From Microcaldota archaeon (GTDB taxonomy: Archaea; Micrarchaeota; Micrarchaeia; Micrarchaeales; Micrarchaeaceae): DNA of 18,880 nt. A model generated the notes under the pieces. The model saw only the letters and a list, made by a program, of their open reading frames with translations, ran no database searches and was not told the origin of the DNA. The stretch covers positions 1-18,880 of the forward strand of contig JAKAPD010000005.1 of NCBI GenBank assembly GCA_021812025.1, read 5' to 3'. Both the position numbers and the translations under genes were made by a program. How positions within the stretch are numbered: position 1 is the stretch's first letter; every line of letters starts with the position of its first letter. Positions 1 through 7,841 of the stretch are shown here, one piece after another.

Positions 1-1
1 T

Positions 2-454
2 CCGATCTATTACAAGGCCTCTCTTGAGCGGTTCAACGCCAAATATACTATCACCATTTTTTTGGCTATTATCTTCGCTACGCCGATATTGATCGTCAAC
101 GCCAACGTCAATAACCTGCAGCAGGATTTCTTTTTTTCTATCAGTACCCAGCAGCAAGCATACTATTCGCAGCTTTATTCCATGATTGCACTTGTGCCGA
201 GCAATGCCCCATTAATGACGCAATTCTTCATAATCCCGCGCGTTGTTGACAGGCAATATGTCTCCAGCGAGGTCAACTATGGCTATTTTACCCCGGAATA
301 CATACTTCTAGATTTCAACAGAAACATAAGCTTAAATGTAAATGACGATCCTCTTTCGATATACAATAATACCGGGGCTTCTTTGCTGCTTAATCAGAGC
401 ACATACCTGATCTATGCACAAAACGGCACAGCCAAACTCTACAAGAAAGCGTAA
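2..454 (+). CDS. DUF2079-type membrane protein, C-terminal part (5' end outside window)
   Basis: The frame is open from base 2, so the gene starts upstream of the window; the TTG at 62 is not a credible start. The visible 150 residues hold one hydrophobic helix (ITIFLAIIFATPILIVNA) followed by a soluble tail. The tail matches the C-terminus of the protein at 1607-3094: both have ALVPxNA, then FI(I/V), YFxPEYI(L/V)(L/V)D, and an end like YAxNG(T/S)AxLY. It is therefore a paralogue of that DUF2079 protein. DUF2079 proteins are multi-pass membrane proteins resembling GT-C glycosyltransferases; the substrate is unknown. Asn-x-Ser/Thr sites in the tail suit an extracytoplasmic location (inference). 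The TAA stop at 452-454 abuts the stop of the convergent zinc-finger gene. Confidence 0.75.
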   Translation, partial: PIYYKASLERFNAKYTITIFLAIIFATPILIVNANVNNLQQDFFFSISTQQQAYYSQLYSMIALVPSNAPLMTQFFIIPRVVDRQYVSSEVNYGYFTPEYILLDFNRNISLNVNDDPLSIYNNTGASLLLNQSTYLIYAQNGTAKLYKKA

Positions 455-607
455 CTATCGTTTTCCTTTTCTGCCCTTGGCACAAGCGGTGCACCATCCG
501 CTCTTCGTGTCAAAATGGTCGTCGCAGACTCTTTTCCCGCAGTTCTTGCAAATGTGTTTGGCAAACTTATTGTCATTGTAATCGCACAAAACAAAAATAT
601 CGGCCAT
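455..607 (-). CDS. 50-residue zinc-finger protein
   Basis: An ATG at 607 opens 50 codons ending in TAG at 455-457. The protein starts MADIFVLCDYND and has Cys/His at C8, H18, C20, C23, C28, H31, C39 and C42. The C20-x2-C23, C28-x2-H31 and C39-x2-C42 pairs look like a compact cross-brace zinc finger of the B-box or AN1 kind, followed by a basic tail KGRKGKR. I cannot assign a family. It begins 7 bases after the stop of the primase large subunit, so the two are almost certainly co-transcribed, and a nucleic-acid-binding or primase-associated role is plausible (inference). The GTGGG just before the ATG may serve as the ribosome site. Its stop directly abuts that of the convergent gene ending at 454. 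The dense regular Cys/His spacing makes a chance ORF unlikely. Confidence 0.7.
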   Translation of the reverse strand: MADIFVLCDYNDNKFAKHICKNCGKRVCDDHFDTKSGWCTACAKGRKGKR

Positions 608-614
608 TTTCCCA

Positions 615-1556
615 CTAATCCTTGGTCTCCTCTCCGGCTATAAGGTTGAAATCTATCGCACCCAACTCCGTTCTGGCCCTCCTGAGCGAAAGCGGTTTGA
701 AGCCGTGCGATTTCGCGTACTCACACTGGTATCTTATGTATCGGTCTGTTATCTTAGTGTCCGGATTGACTGTCTTGCAGAGCCCTATGTAATTGCTTAT
801 CACAGCCGTTGCGGCATCGACTGGCATTCCCTTGATGTTCATCAGATAGGGCGCAAGTATCAGGTTGACGGTCCTATGCCTGCAATCCGGTATGGGAGTT
901 TCCAAAAGCCTATCAATCCAGCCAACGCTGCCGCCTCTTGCTCTGTATTCGATTTTTTGCATGGGCAGTTTCACGCTCTTCGAGTGCTCTATGACCGACT
1001 TTGGGAGATTTTCGTGCTTTATCGGCAGGCCAGCGGCTATGGCTCTGGACATGGCGACACCTATGACCCGTATTGCCTGGTTTTTGTCGAACTCTATCAT
1101 GCCGTTCCTCAGCCTTTGGTTTGAAAGGCCGAAATCAGCATCGGTTGGCATATTATTGAGGAACTGCGCAAAGCCCATGACAAAGGTGCCGCTCCTGACC
1201 TCCATTTCAAGGCCGAGCTCCTTCACGATTTTCATAATGTTCTTCTCGGAGTCTTTCTCCATCGCTTCCATTGATCTTTTCGCCTCGGCATCGGCGTATT
1301 TCTTTATCAGATAGCCATTCTTCAACGCGCTTATCAGCATGCGCGCGTAGACATAGCTTACCACGAATTCGGATTTGCCGTAGTTGGTGTCCTTGTATTC
1401 GAGCCTGTCGTTCTTAAGGGCTTCCTCCAATCTCGATTTGCCCATGGCTATTTGGCCCTGCTCGATGCTCCGGAGGTCGAGCTCCTTTATGAGCTTCTTG
1501 GCCTCATCGGAAAACGGGTACTTGTATGCTATGTCTAACTCATCTCGCTCTGGCAT
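615..1556 (-). CDS. priL: DNA primase large subunit, divergent C-terminus
   Basis: 313 residues. The N-terminal half reads like archaeal PriL: YPFSDEAKKLI near 13-23, SYVYARMLISAL at 67-78, and KKYADAEAKR at 85-94, followed by an elGl segment. PriL supports the catalytic subunit PriS in making primers. The C-terminal third (about 213-300) has WIDRLLETPIPDC then NLILAPYLMN and YIRYQCEYAKSHG. To me this resembles PriX, the Fe-S-free relative of the PriL C-terminal domain known from Sulfolobus, more than a canonical four-Cys Fe-S domain. The whole protein has only three Cys (225, 260, 278), so an ordinary 4Cys cluster cannot form without another ligand. ATG at 1556 is the start; no strong ribosome site is seen. 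The zinc-finger gene follows after 7 bases. PriS is not in the window. Confidence 0.65.
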   Translation of the reverse strand: MPERDELDIAYKYPFSDEAKKLIKELDLRSIEQGQIAMGKSRLEEALKNDRLEYKDTNYGKSEFVVSYVYARMLISALKNGYLIKKYADAEAKRSMEAMEKDSEKNIMKIVKELGLEMEVRSGTFVMGFAQFLNNMPTDADFGLSNQRLRNGMIEFDKNQAIRVIGVAMSRAIAAGLPIKHENLPKSVIEHSKSVKLPMQKIEYRARGGSVGWIDRLLETPIPDCRHRTVNLILAPYLMNIKGMPVDAATAVISNYIGLCKTVNPDTKITDRYIRYQCEYAKSHGFKPLSLRRARTELGAIDFNLIAGEETKD

Positions 1557-1606
1557 ACTGTACTTTCAGCGACAAAAAAGAAAAGCCTTTGCTACCTTCC
1601 TGTTTC

Positions 1607-3094
1607 TTAAGTTTTGACATACAGCACTGCACTTCCATTCTTTGCATAAACGCTATAGCTGTGGTTTGAAAGATAATTTGCGAGCGTAGCATTCTGGTTC
1701 GCAATGTAAAAGCTATTGTTAGAATCAACGACTATGTACTCCGGCTGGAAATAAGGTTGCCCGTCAAGCAGCGATTCAAGCTGCTTCCTCTGGAAAAGAT
1801 GCGATACGATGAATCCATCAGTCATCACCGTTGCATTTTGCGGCACGAGGGCGACAACAGAATCCAATCGACTCGCTGCGGCGATAATGTTCTGGCCGGG
1901 ATTGAGCGACAGGTAGGCGTAATTCGCCAACTGGAATATCGCGATCGAGCTGAAGAACAGGATTAGGCTAATGCTGAAAGCCCAAATGAACGACTTTTTG
2001 AACACCGAAGGCTTCCCGTTTTTTATATAAAGCAGCCCCAACATAGATGCAGCGAATGTGCCGCCAAGCACAAATCCAAAATATTGCGTGGTAAACGGCA
2101 GCATTAGGAAAGTCCTTCCGAATACGATTCCTTCATAGAGCCAAGGCGCGATAAAGATGACAAGCGGCAAAAGCTCATACAGGCTCCAGATGCCGAATGC
2201 CAGCAAGGCTAGCGCCACGGCAAAAAGCACTATGCCGTACTGCGATTGCGGTATCAGCTGTATGGATCCGATCCAGCCGCTGCTTCCTATGTACGCCGAT
2301 TGCTGGTAGGGGCCAAGCGCTGACACTATGGGATACGCGTTCACCTTCAGATACGGGTTGAAGGCGCCGCCGGTGGTATAAGAAACCGCGATGTAGTGGT
2401 ACAATAGCGCATAGATCAGCAAAGCAATCAGCGATGAACCCAACATCGCATAAGCGAATCCGACCCTGCCGCGCTCCTGCGGCTTTGGCTTCCTAGTTTT
2501 CTCGTAAAAGATCAGGCCGATCGCAAGAGTCATCGCGAAGAAGGGCGCCTCTTCCATAGTGCCTAGCAGCAGGACAAGCGATGCGAAGAACGGCCATCTG
2601 CTCCTTTTCATGTAGAAGTAGAATGCCATTATATACAATGGCATTATCAGCATCTCGGTGCTGTAGCCAGTGGCGAATATCCCGAGTGTGCCTGGATTCG
2701 CTATGAACGCAAAGCTCAGAAGCAAGCCCACCTTATCATTACCGAGCAGATCATGGACCACAATGAAGACGAGGAGCGCGGTGAGCGACAGTATGACGAT
2801 CTCAAGTACAACAAGGGTTTGGACGCTCTCCACAAGGGAAAACAGGAGCAGCACAAGGAGCTGGTCTGGGGCTATGTGGTTGCCATACACAAGAAATTGG
2901 AGGGGGCTCGGCAAAAGGTTCGAGTAATGTATGTAGTAATTCATGTTGTAGGCGAAATAGTAGCTTACGATCTCGCTGTAATTGTATGTGTTATAGGCGC
3001 TGCCGTAAATGAAAACCCAGCAGGCAATGCTGGCTGCCGCCATGATTATTACAGCGAAGAAGTACGGATTACTAAAGAGCCCCTTCCGTTCCAT
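1607..3094 (-). CDS. DUF2079 family multi-pass membrane protein
   Basis: 495 residues. A hydrophobic N-terminal helix (about 12-30) is followed by a luminal-type loop containing GNHIAPD (71-77), then about ten more hydrophobic helices and a soluble C-terminal domain from about residue 415. Landmarks that fit DUF2079 are the conserved acidic/His loop after the first helix, YSTEM (144-148) and MEEAPFF (180-186). The family resembles GT-C glycosyltransferases that use lipid-linked sugars; the reaction is not established. The C-terminal domain matches the partial protein at 2-454, which lies in the opposite orientation on the far side of priL. ATG at 3094 is preceded by GGTG two bases upstream and by AT-rich TATA candidates. 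The gap to priL downstream is 50 bases, so a shared transcript is possible. Confidence 0.75.
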   Translation of the reverse strand: MERKGLFSNPYFFAVIIMAAASIACWVFIYGSAYNTYNYSEIVSYYFAYNMNYYIHYSNLLPSPLQFLVYGNHIAPDQLLVLLLFSLVESVQTLVVLEIVILSLTALLVFIVVHDLLGNDKVGLLLSFAFIANPGTLGIFATGYSTEMLIMPLYIMAFYFYMKRSRWPFFASLVLLLGTMEEAPFFAMTLAIGLIFYEKTRKPKPQERGRVGFAYAMLGSSLIALLIYALLYHYIAVSYTTGGAFNPYLKVNAYPIVSALGPYQQSAYIGSSGWIGSIQLIPQSQYGIVLFAVALALLAFGIWSLYELLPLVIFIAPWLYEGIVFGRTFLMLPFTTQYFGFVLGGTFAASMLGLLYIKNGKPSVFKKSFIWAFSISLILFFSSIAIFQLANYAYLSLNPGQNIIAAASRLDSVVALVPQNATVMTDGFIVSHLFQRKQLESLLDGQPYFQPEYIVVDSNNSFYIANQNATLANYLSNHSYSVYAKNGSAVLYVKT

Positions 3095-3110
3095 TGCACC
3101 AGCTTTGACT

Positions 3111-3144
3111 TTTATATAGCATCAAAGAGGAATCCTTTTAAAGG
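3111..3144 (-). promoter_or_regulatory. TATA candidates upstream of the DUF2079 gene
   Basis: On the minus strand TATATAAA lies at 3118-3111, about 21 bases before the ATG at 3094, which is slightly close for a leaderless start. The pseudo-palindrome CCTTTTAAAGG at 3134-3144 is the alternative; it would allow a leader of about 17 bases containing the GGTG next to the ATG. Which is used cannot be decided from sequence. Confidence 0.4.
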
Positions 3145-3152
3145 TTCCAGAC

Positions 3153-3200
3153 ATAATATAATCGCTGCTTTTCCCGCAGTTACTGCTTAGGCAGGAGGGA
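3153..3200 (+). promoter_or_regulatory. Promoter and Shine-Dalgarno site of the stalk operon
   Basis: ATAATATA at 3153-3160 is a TATA-like box that would place the transcript start near 3183. AGGAGGG at 3193-3199 is a strong ribosome site 6 bases before the uL1 ATG at 3206. It is the only full GGAGG-type site in this window. Archaeal uL1 is known to repress its own mRNA in Methanococcus; I could not identify a convincing uL1-binding hairpin here. Confidence 0.5.
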
Positions 3201-3205
3201 ATCAC

Positions 3206-3838
3206 ATGGAAAATGAAGGAGTCAACAAGCTAACCCAGTTGCTAGACGAAAACAAGGGCAAACGCAAGTTTACGCAGAGCGTCGACCTCTCGATAAACTT
3301 CACAGGAATAGACTTCAAGAAGCAGGAGAACAGGCTCAATCTCGAGATAAAGCTGCCTAACGGAACAGGAAGAACGAGCAAGGTGATAGTTTTCACTGAT
3401 GATAGGAACCAGGCAGCCAAGGCGCAGCAATCCGGTGCCGATGTCGTATCGAGCGCAGAACTCCCTGCAATTGCAACAGATACGAAGAAGTTAACGGAGC
3501 TTCTGGAATACAATCTTCTTGCCCAGCCCGCGCTCATGCCACAGATAGCAAAGGCGCTCGGCCAGTTCCTCGGTCCAAGAAACAAGATGCCGAGGCCGAT
3601 AGTGGGCGGAGATGTCTCAACGCTGATATCAAACATGAGCCAGTCGATATTCATAAGGAGCAGGGGAGAAAACCTTCCAACAATACACTGCCCAATAGGC
3701 AACGAAAAGATGACCGCCCAGCAGATAGCTGCGAACGCGGATGAAGTGATTACAGCATTCCAGAAGAAGTTTGGCAGGCAGACCGTAAAATCGGTATATG
3801 CGAAGCTCACCATGAGCAAGCCCATAAGGCTGGTGTGA
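3206..3838 (+). CDS. rpl1: Large ribosomal subunit protein uL1
   Basis: 210 residues, the usual size for archaeal L1. The hallmark loop LGPRNKMPRPI sits near residues 120-130, preceded by a domain II with FTDD and GADVV segments. The N-terminal part has the SVDLSINFTGIDFKK strand typical of the family, and the C-terminal strand has SVYAKLTMSKPIRL. uL1 binds 23S rRNA at the flexible stalk near the E site. ATG at 3206 is set by the strong AGGAGGG upstream. It is the first gene of a run with uL10 and P1. The gene for uL11, which often precedes rpl1 in archaea, is not upstream; a divergent membrane-protein gene is there instead. Confidence 0.96.
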   Translation: MENEGVNKLTQLLDENKGKRKFTQSVDLSINFTGIDFKKQENRLNLEIKLPNGTGRTSKVIVFTDDRNQAAKAQQSGADVVSSAELPAIATDTKKLTELLEYNLLAQPALMPQIAKALGQFLGPRNKMPRPIVGGDVSTLISNMSQSIFIRSRGENLPTIHCPIGNEKMTAQQIAANADEVITAFQKKFGRQTVKSVYAKLTMSKPIRLV

Positions 3839-3840
3839 TT

Positions 3841-4701
3841 ATGCTTACAAAAAACCAAAAGATGAAGTTCGTAGAGCAGGGAAAGTCCGACATGGCGAAA
3901 TACCGGCTCATCGGCGTGCTCCCGCTCTCAAGGATTCCGGACAGGCTTGTGCAAGCGTCGAGGAACGGGCTGAGACCGGAAGTCAAGTTCATAATAGGGA
4001 GGAAGACTCTGCTTATAATGATGCTCGAGGGCAACGAGAAGACCAAGAAGCTCGTGCAGCACCTTGATGGCACGTCTGCGATAGTCCTTAGCAACGACGA
4101 CCCATTTGACCTGTTCAAGAAATTCAAGACGAACTTCGTAAAGATGGCTGCGAAGCCCAATCAGATATCGCCTGACGACATAAGCGTCAGCGCCGGCGAG
4201 ACTACGATTCAGCCAGGCCAGGCAGTTACTGAGCTTAAGCAGGCAGGCGTAGACGTCCAGATCCAGAAGGGCAAGGTGGTGATAGCAAAGGACAAAGTCA
4301 TAGTCAAGAAAGGCGCAGTAATAACCCCGCAAGTCGCGAAGGCGCTCAAGACGCTCGACATAGTGCCTTTCGTCGCCACGATAACGCCATCTATCCTATT
4401 GTCTGACAGCATGATGTTCACGAGGGAAATACTCGACATCAATCCACAGCAGACCGCAACAGACGTGGCGAGAGGATTCAGGAGCGCGCTCACTATCGCC
4501 CTTGAAGGGAAGATAGTGAACTCATATACAATAAAGACGTTCATAGAGAAATCATACAGGGGGGCAATGGCTTTGGGAATAGTAGCAAAGATACCGGAGC
4601 CGGGAATAATAGAGAAGCTGCTCGCTAGCGCAACGATGCAGGCCAGCGCTCTCAACAACGTGGTAAAGGGACCAGAAAAAGAGGAGTCAAAGGCTCAATG
4701 A
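3841..4701 (+). CDS. rplP0: Large ribosomal subunit protein uL10 (P0), without the acidic tail
   Basis: 286 residues from ATG 3841. The N-terminal rRNA-binding domain has KYRLIGVLPLSRIPDRLVQ and FIIGRKTLL; the insertion domain contains FVATITPSI. After it come three amphipathic segments (ARGFRSALTIAL, FIEKSYRGAMALG, EKLLASATMQASALN) matching the helical spine that holds P1 dimers. Archaeal P0 normally ends in the same acidic GLxxLFG tail as P1; here the protein stops at EKEESKAQ with no such tail. A GTG at 3835 overlapping the uL1 stop would add two residues. I prefer ATG 3841 because GGTG lies 5 bases upstream and the family usually begins MLTxxQK. Translational coupling to uL1 is likely. 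Confidence 0.94.
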   Translation: MLTKNQKMKFVEQGKSDMAKYRLIGVLPLSRIPDRLVQASRNGLRPEVKFIIGRKTLLIMMLEGNEKTKKLVQHLDGTSAIVLSNDDPFDLFKKFKTNFVKMAAKPNQISPDDISVSAGETTIQPGQAVTELKQAGVDVQIQKGKVVIAKDKVIVKKGAVITPQVAKALKTLDIVPFVATITPSILLSDSMMFTREILDINPQQTATDVARGFRSALTIALEGKIVNSYTIKTFIEKSYRGAMALGIVAKIPEPGIIEKLLASATMQASALNNVVKGPEKEESKAQ

Positions 4702-4716
4702 TACTTAGGTGAAAGC

Positions 4717-5028
4717 ATGGAATACATATACGCGGCATTGCTTTTGGACGCTGCAGGAAAGACGATAGACGAGAAGTCACTGCTCGAAGTAGTCAAGGCA
4801 GCGGGCATGAGCCCGGACGAGGCACGCGCGAAGGCGGTAGTTGCATCCCTCAAGGATGTCAACATAAAGGAAGTGATAAAGAACGCGCAGGCAGCCCAGG
4901 TGGCAGTTGCAGCGGCACCAGCAACAGCGGGTGCGGCACCAGCAGCGGCGGCAAAGGCAAAGGAGCCGAAGGAAGAGAAGAAGAGCGAGGAAGAGGCAGC
5001 AGCGGGATTGTCGAGTCTGTTCGGCTAA
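4717..5028 (+). CDS. rpl12: Ribosomal stalk protein P1 (archaeal L12)
   Basis: 103 residues. It begins with the typical MEYIYAALLLDAAGK dimerisation domain, then the ASLKDVNIKEVIKNA helix, an Ala/Pro-rich hinge (about 62-80), an acidic-basic linker and the conserved tail AAAGLSSLFG that recruits translation factors. P1 dimers sit on the uL10 spine. The ribosome site AGGTGA at 4707-4712 lies 4 bases before the ATG. Because uL10 lacks its own tail here, P1 appears to supply all factor-recruiting tails of this stalk (inference). Gap to uL10 is 15 bases. Confidence 0.96.
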   Translation: MEYIYAALLLDAAGKTIDEKSLLEVVKAAGMSPDEARAKAVVASLKDVNIKEVIKNAQAAQVAVAAAPATAGAAPAAAAKAKEPKEEKKSEEEAAAGLSSLFG

Positions 5029-5042
5029 TTCGCGGTGCGTGA

Positions 5043-6443
5043 GTGGCAAAGGAAGCGCCATTTGACAGGTCTCTTGCTTCCTATGCCCTTTCGAAGGCAA
5101 AGGGCGTCGGGGCTAGCTATGCAGATGCAACGCTCGACTCGAGGGAGGAGCAGGAGTACATACTAAAGCAGGGATCGATGGATGGCGCGGCCAAATCCGC
5201 GACAACTGGAATAAGGATCCGCTTCATAAAGAACAACTACCTCTACTCGATGTCGCTGGAGAAGCCGACAAAGGAGGGGGTAGCAAAGCTCTTTTCAAAG
5301 ATCGACAGGTTCAAGAAGCCCGGCCTGGCGAAACTTGCGGAATACGAGGGCAAGCACAGTGCAAGATATGCAGTAAAGGAAAAGGAGGAGCCCGATTCAA
5401 GGGAGATAATAAGGGAGTTCCTGCAGGTGGACAAAGCGATCTCAAAAGCCAAGTTCATAAAGTTCAGGTACGGCGACATAGGCTACGAGCAGATAAAAAG
5501 GCATTTCGAGAATTCGGACGGCTCTGATATAGAGAGCACAATAGCAAATATGGGCTACTTCTATTCAATAGTTGTGGGTGCAAACGGCACCACAAGGCAG
5601 AGAATCCTGCAGGACGGCGCATGCGGGGGCAGAGAGCTCATAGACAAGTTCGAGATAGACAAAAAAGTTCTAGAGGACGCAAAAAACATGAAAAAAGTGC
5701 TTGAGAGCGGCATAGAGATACACGATCTCATCAAGCGCGTCGTAATATCATCCGAGATAGTGGGCATAGGGATACACGAGAGCATAGGTCATCCCCTCGA
5801 AGCCGACAGGGTGCTCGGCAGGGAGGCGGCACAGGCCGGAACGAGCTACCTCAACACAAAAAACCTCGACATGAGGATAGGCAGCGATATCGTCAACATA
5901 TACGATGATCCAACGATTGAAGGCAGCAATGGCTTCTATCTGTATGACGACGAGGGCGTGAAGGCGCGAAGGAAGAATCTTGTAACGAACGGCATCCAGA
6001 CCGAGCTACTGCAGAACAGGGAAACCGCAGCGGCACTGAGCACAGAAAGCAACGCCGCATCGAGGAGTTCCGACATATGGTATGAACCGCTCGTAAGGAT
6101 GTCCAACACCATACTCGAGCCAGACAAGTCTAATACCTTCGAGGACCTACTGGAGGAGGCAAAAGATGGGATATACATAAAGAACTTCACAGAATGGAAT
6201 ATTGATGATACGCGGACGTTCTCGAAGTACCAGGGAAATGAGGCTTACCTGATAAAGAATGGAAGGCTCGACAAGCCCGTAAAGAACTTCGCGCTCGAGT
6301 CAAAGACCCTTGATTTCTGGCATGCCGTCAAGATGGTCGACAAGAGCTTCAACCTCACAGTTGGGAACTGCGGAAAGGGAGAACCCATGCAAGGTGTTCC
6401 GGTCTCTATGGGCGGCCCAAATGCGCTTTTGGTTTTTAGATGA
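5043..6443 (+). CDS. tldD: TldD metalloprotease
   Basis: 466 residues. The metal-binding motif HESIGHPLEAD lies at 245-255 (H245, E246, H250, E253), matching the HExxxH of TldD. The C-terminal GNCGKGEP carries C443, which corresponds to the third zinc ligand of E. coli TldD. TldD and TldE form a heterodimeric barrel that degrades small or unfolded peptides; in bacteria it also processes microcin precursors. The start is GTG 5043, because no in-frame ATG occurs before residue 46 and GGTG at 5034-5037 is a suitable ribosome site. It follows P1 by 14 bases, so it probably reads through from the stalk operon, and overlaps tldE by four bases (ATGA). Confidence 0.94.
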   Translation: MAKEAPFDRSLASYALSKAKGVGASYADATLDSREEQEYILKQGSMDGAAKSATTGIRIRFIKNNYLYSMSLEKPTKEGVAKLFSKIDRFKKPGLAKLAEYEGKHSARYAVKEKEEPDSREIIREFLQVDKAISKAKFIKFRYGDIGYEQIKRHFENSDGSDIESTIANMGYFYSIVVGANGTTRQRILQDGACGGRELIDKFEIDKKVLEDAKNMKKVLESGIEIHDLIKRVVISSEIVGIGIHESIGHPLEADRVLGREAAQAGTSYLNTKNLDMRIGSDIVNIYDDPTIEGSNGFYLYDDEGVKARRKNLVTNGIQTELLQNRETAAALSTESNAASRSSDIWYEPLVRMSNTILEPDKSNTFEDLLEEAKDGIYIKNFTEWNIDDTRTFSKYQGNEAYLIKNGRLDKPVKNFALESKTLDFWHAVKMVDKSFNLTVGNCGKGEPMQGVPVSMGGPNALLVFR

Positions 6444-7810
6444 AGGAGAAAATCGACTACGGGAAGATGATTCTGGATGAACTGAAGAGCGGCGGAGCCG
6501 ATCATGCCGCCGTAACGGTTTACGAGGGATCATCCAAGTACTTCAAGATCTTCGACAACCAGGTGGATTCCGCGGTCGAGATAAACTCATCTGGCGCCAG
6601 CATATTCACTGTCAAGGACAAGAGGGTCATGTTTACCAATATAGAGAGGCTCGAAGAGCAGCCCATAAAGGCGGCTGTCGCTGATGCCTTGGCAAGGGCG
6701 CAGATGCTAAGTCAGAAGGACTATTACTTCGGCCTTGCGGAAGGCCCCTTCAAATACGGAAAGGCGCCGGGGAACGACGATAAGATAATAGGGAGAGATT
6801 ACGATGTAGAGGATCTGACATCTGGGATGATAAACGCTGCATTGGCGAACGGCGCAGAGAAGGTCCATGGTATGTTTAATGTGAATTACGGCAAAACAAG
6901 GCTGCTCACCACCGGCAACGTGGATGTGCAGGAGGAAGGAACGTCAGCAAAGTGCTCCATAAGGGTATTCACCCAGAGCAACACGAGCGCGCAAAACGCG
7001 CAAGTGTCCAGGAAGCTGTCCGGTATAGACTTCGAGCAACTAGGGAAGGAAACGGCATCGCTTGCGCGGATGAGCTCCAACAGGGGCTCTATAGAGAACG
7101 GCACATACGATCTGATATACATGCCGATAGCTGCTGGCAACCTGCTTTCGATATACGGAAGCTTTGCCACAATCGGCTCAGTGGAAGCCGGCCTGTCTTC
7201 GCTCGTCGGTAAGCTCGGCAAGAAAGTGGCCAATCCGTCAATATCGATCTACGATGACGCCACGATATCGGACGGCATACAATCGTACGTGTTCGACGAC
7301 GAAGGGACCCCGAGCCAGAGGACAACCATTGTAAAGGATGGCATTCTTAAGACTTACTTGCACAACGCATCCACTGCGAAAAAGTACAAGACGAAGTCGA
7401 CAGGAAATGCCGGATTGCTTGCCCCGTCTACAAGCACGCCCGTCTTCGAGCACAAGAAGAAATATCCAAGCATAGAGCCGCTCATAAGAGACACAAGGAA
7501 GGGCATACTGATAACGAACGTCTGGTACACGAGGTTTAGCAATTATCTAACTGGTGCATTCTCGACGATGCCAAGGGATGTGGCGTTTTACATAGAGGAC
7601 GGCGAGATAAGGTTTGCGATAAACATGGGAATGAAGGGCTCCGCAAGCACGGGTATAAGGATAAACGATGACTTCCAGCGCATGCTGGAGAACACGACCG
7701 CAACTGCGGGCACGGCGGTGCAGGCAAAGGGTTGGGATGCGTCTACTGCTGTCGTTACCCCTTCATTATTTGTAAAAGATGTCAAAGTGACCGCAGCAAG
7801 CTTTAAATAA
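6440..7810 (+). CDS. tldE: TldE/PmbA, partner subunit of TldD
   Basis: 456 residues. The second half has family landmarks: YDLIYMPIAAGNLL, a segment FDDEGTPSQRTTIVKDGIL, LHNxxTAKKY, and the C-terminal GxKGSAST strand. It lacks HExxxH, as expected for TldE, which shapes the channel while TldD carries the zinc. The ATG is inside the tldD stop (ATGA), indicating translational coupling and equal stoichiometry. The TAA stop at 7808-7810 overlaps the TATA-like box of the following ferredoxin gene. Confidence 0.93.
   Translation: MKEKIDYGKMILDELKSGGADHAAVTVYEGSSKYFKIFDNQVDSAVEINSSGASIFTVKDKRVMFTNIERLEEQPIKAAVADALARAQMLSQKDYYFGLAEGPFKYGKAPGNDDKIIGRDYDVEDLTSGMINAALANGAEKVHGMFNVNYGKTRLLTTGNVDVQEEGTSAKCSIRVFTQSNTSAQNAQVSRKLSGIDFEQLGKETASLARMSSNRGSIENGTYDLIYMPIAAGNLLSIYGSFATIGSVEAGLSSLVGKLGKKVANPSISIYDDATISDGIQSYVFDDEGTPSQRTTIVKDGILKTYLHNASTAKKYKTKSTGNAGLLAPSTSTPVFEHKKKYPSIEPLIRDTRKGILITNVWYTRFSNYLTGAFSTMPRDVAFYIEDGEIRFAINMGMKGSASTGIRINDDFQRMLENTTATAGTAVQAKGWDASTAVVTPSLFVKDVKVTAASFK
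7802..7809 (+). promoter_or_regulatory. TATA-like box of the ferredoxin gene
   Basis: TTTAAATA at 7802-7809 overlaps the end of tldE. It predicts a transcript start near 7832, giving a leader of about ten bases to GTG 7842. AGGA at 7831-7834 lies at a usable distance if the leader is slightly longer. Confidence 0.4.
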
Positions 7811-7841
7811 GATTTTGAGGGAAGATACTTAGGATTTATAC

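Noticed and set aside
705..1314. Two overlapping + strand open frames opposite priL
   Set aside because: They run antisense to a protein with recognisable PriL motifs and show no start signals or family features.
3183..3194. CTGC-N-GCAG inverted repeat next to the uL1 ribosome site
   Set aside because: Only four base pairs; too short to claim as a uL1-binding operator.
3202..3858. 218-codon open frame on the minus strand across the uL1 gene
   Set aside because: Shadow of a well-supported ribosomal gene; composition is low-complexity Ser/Leu and no family is recognisable.
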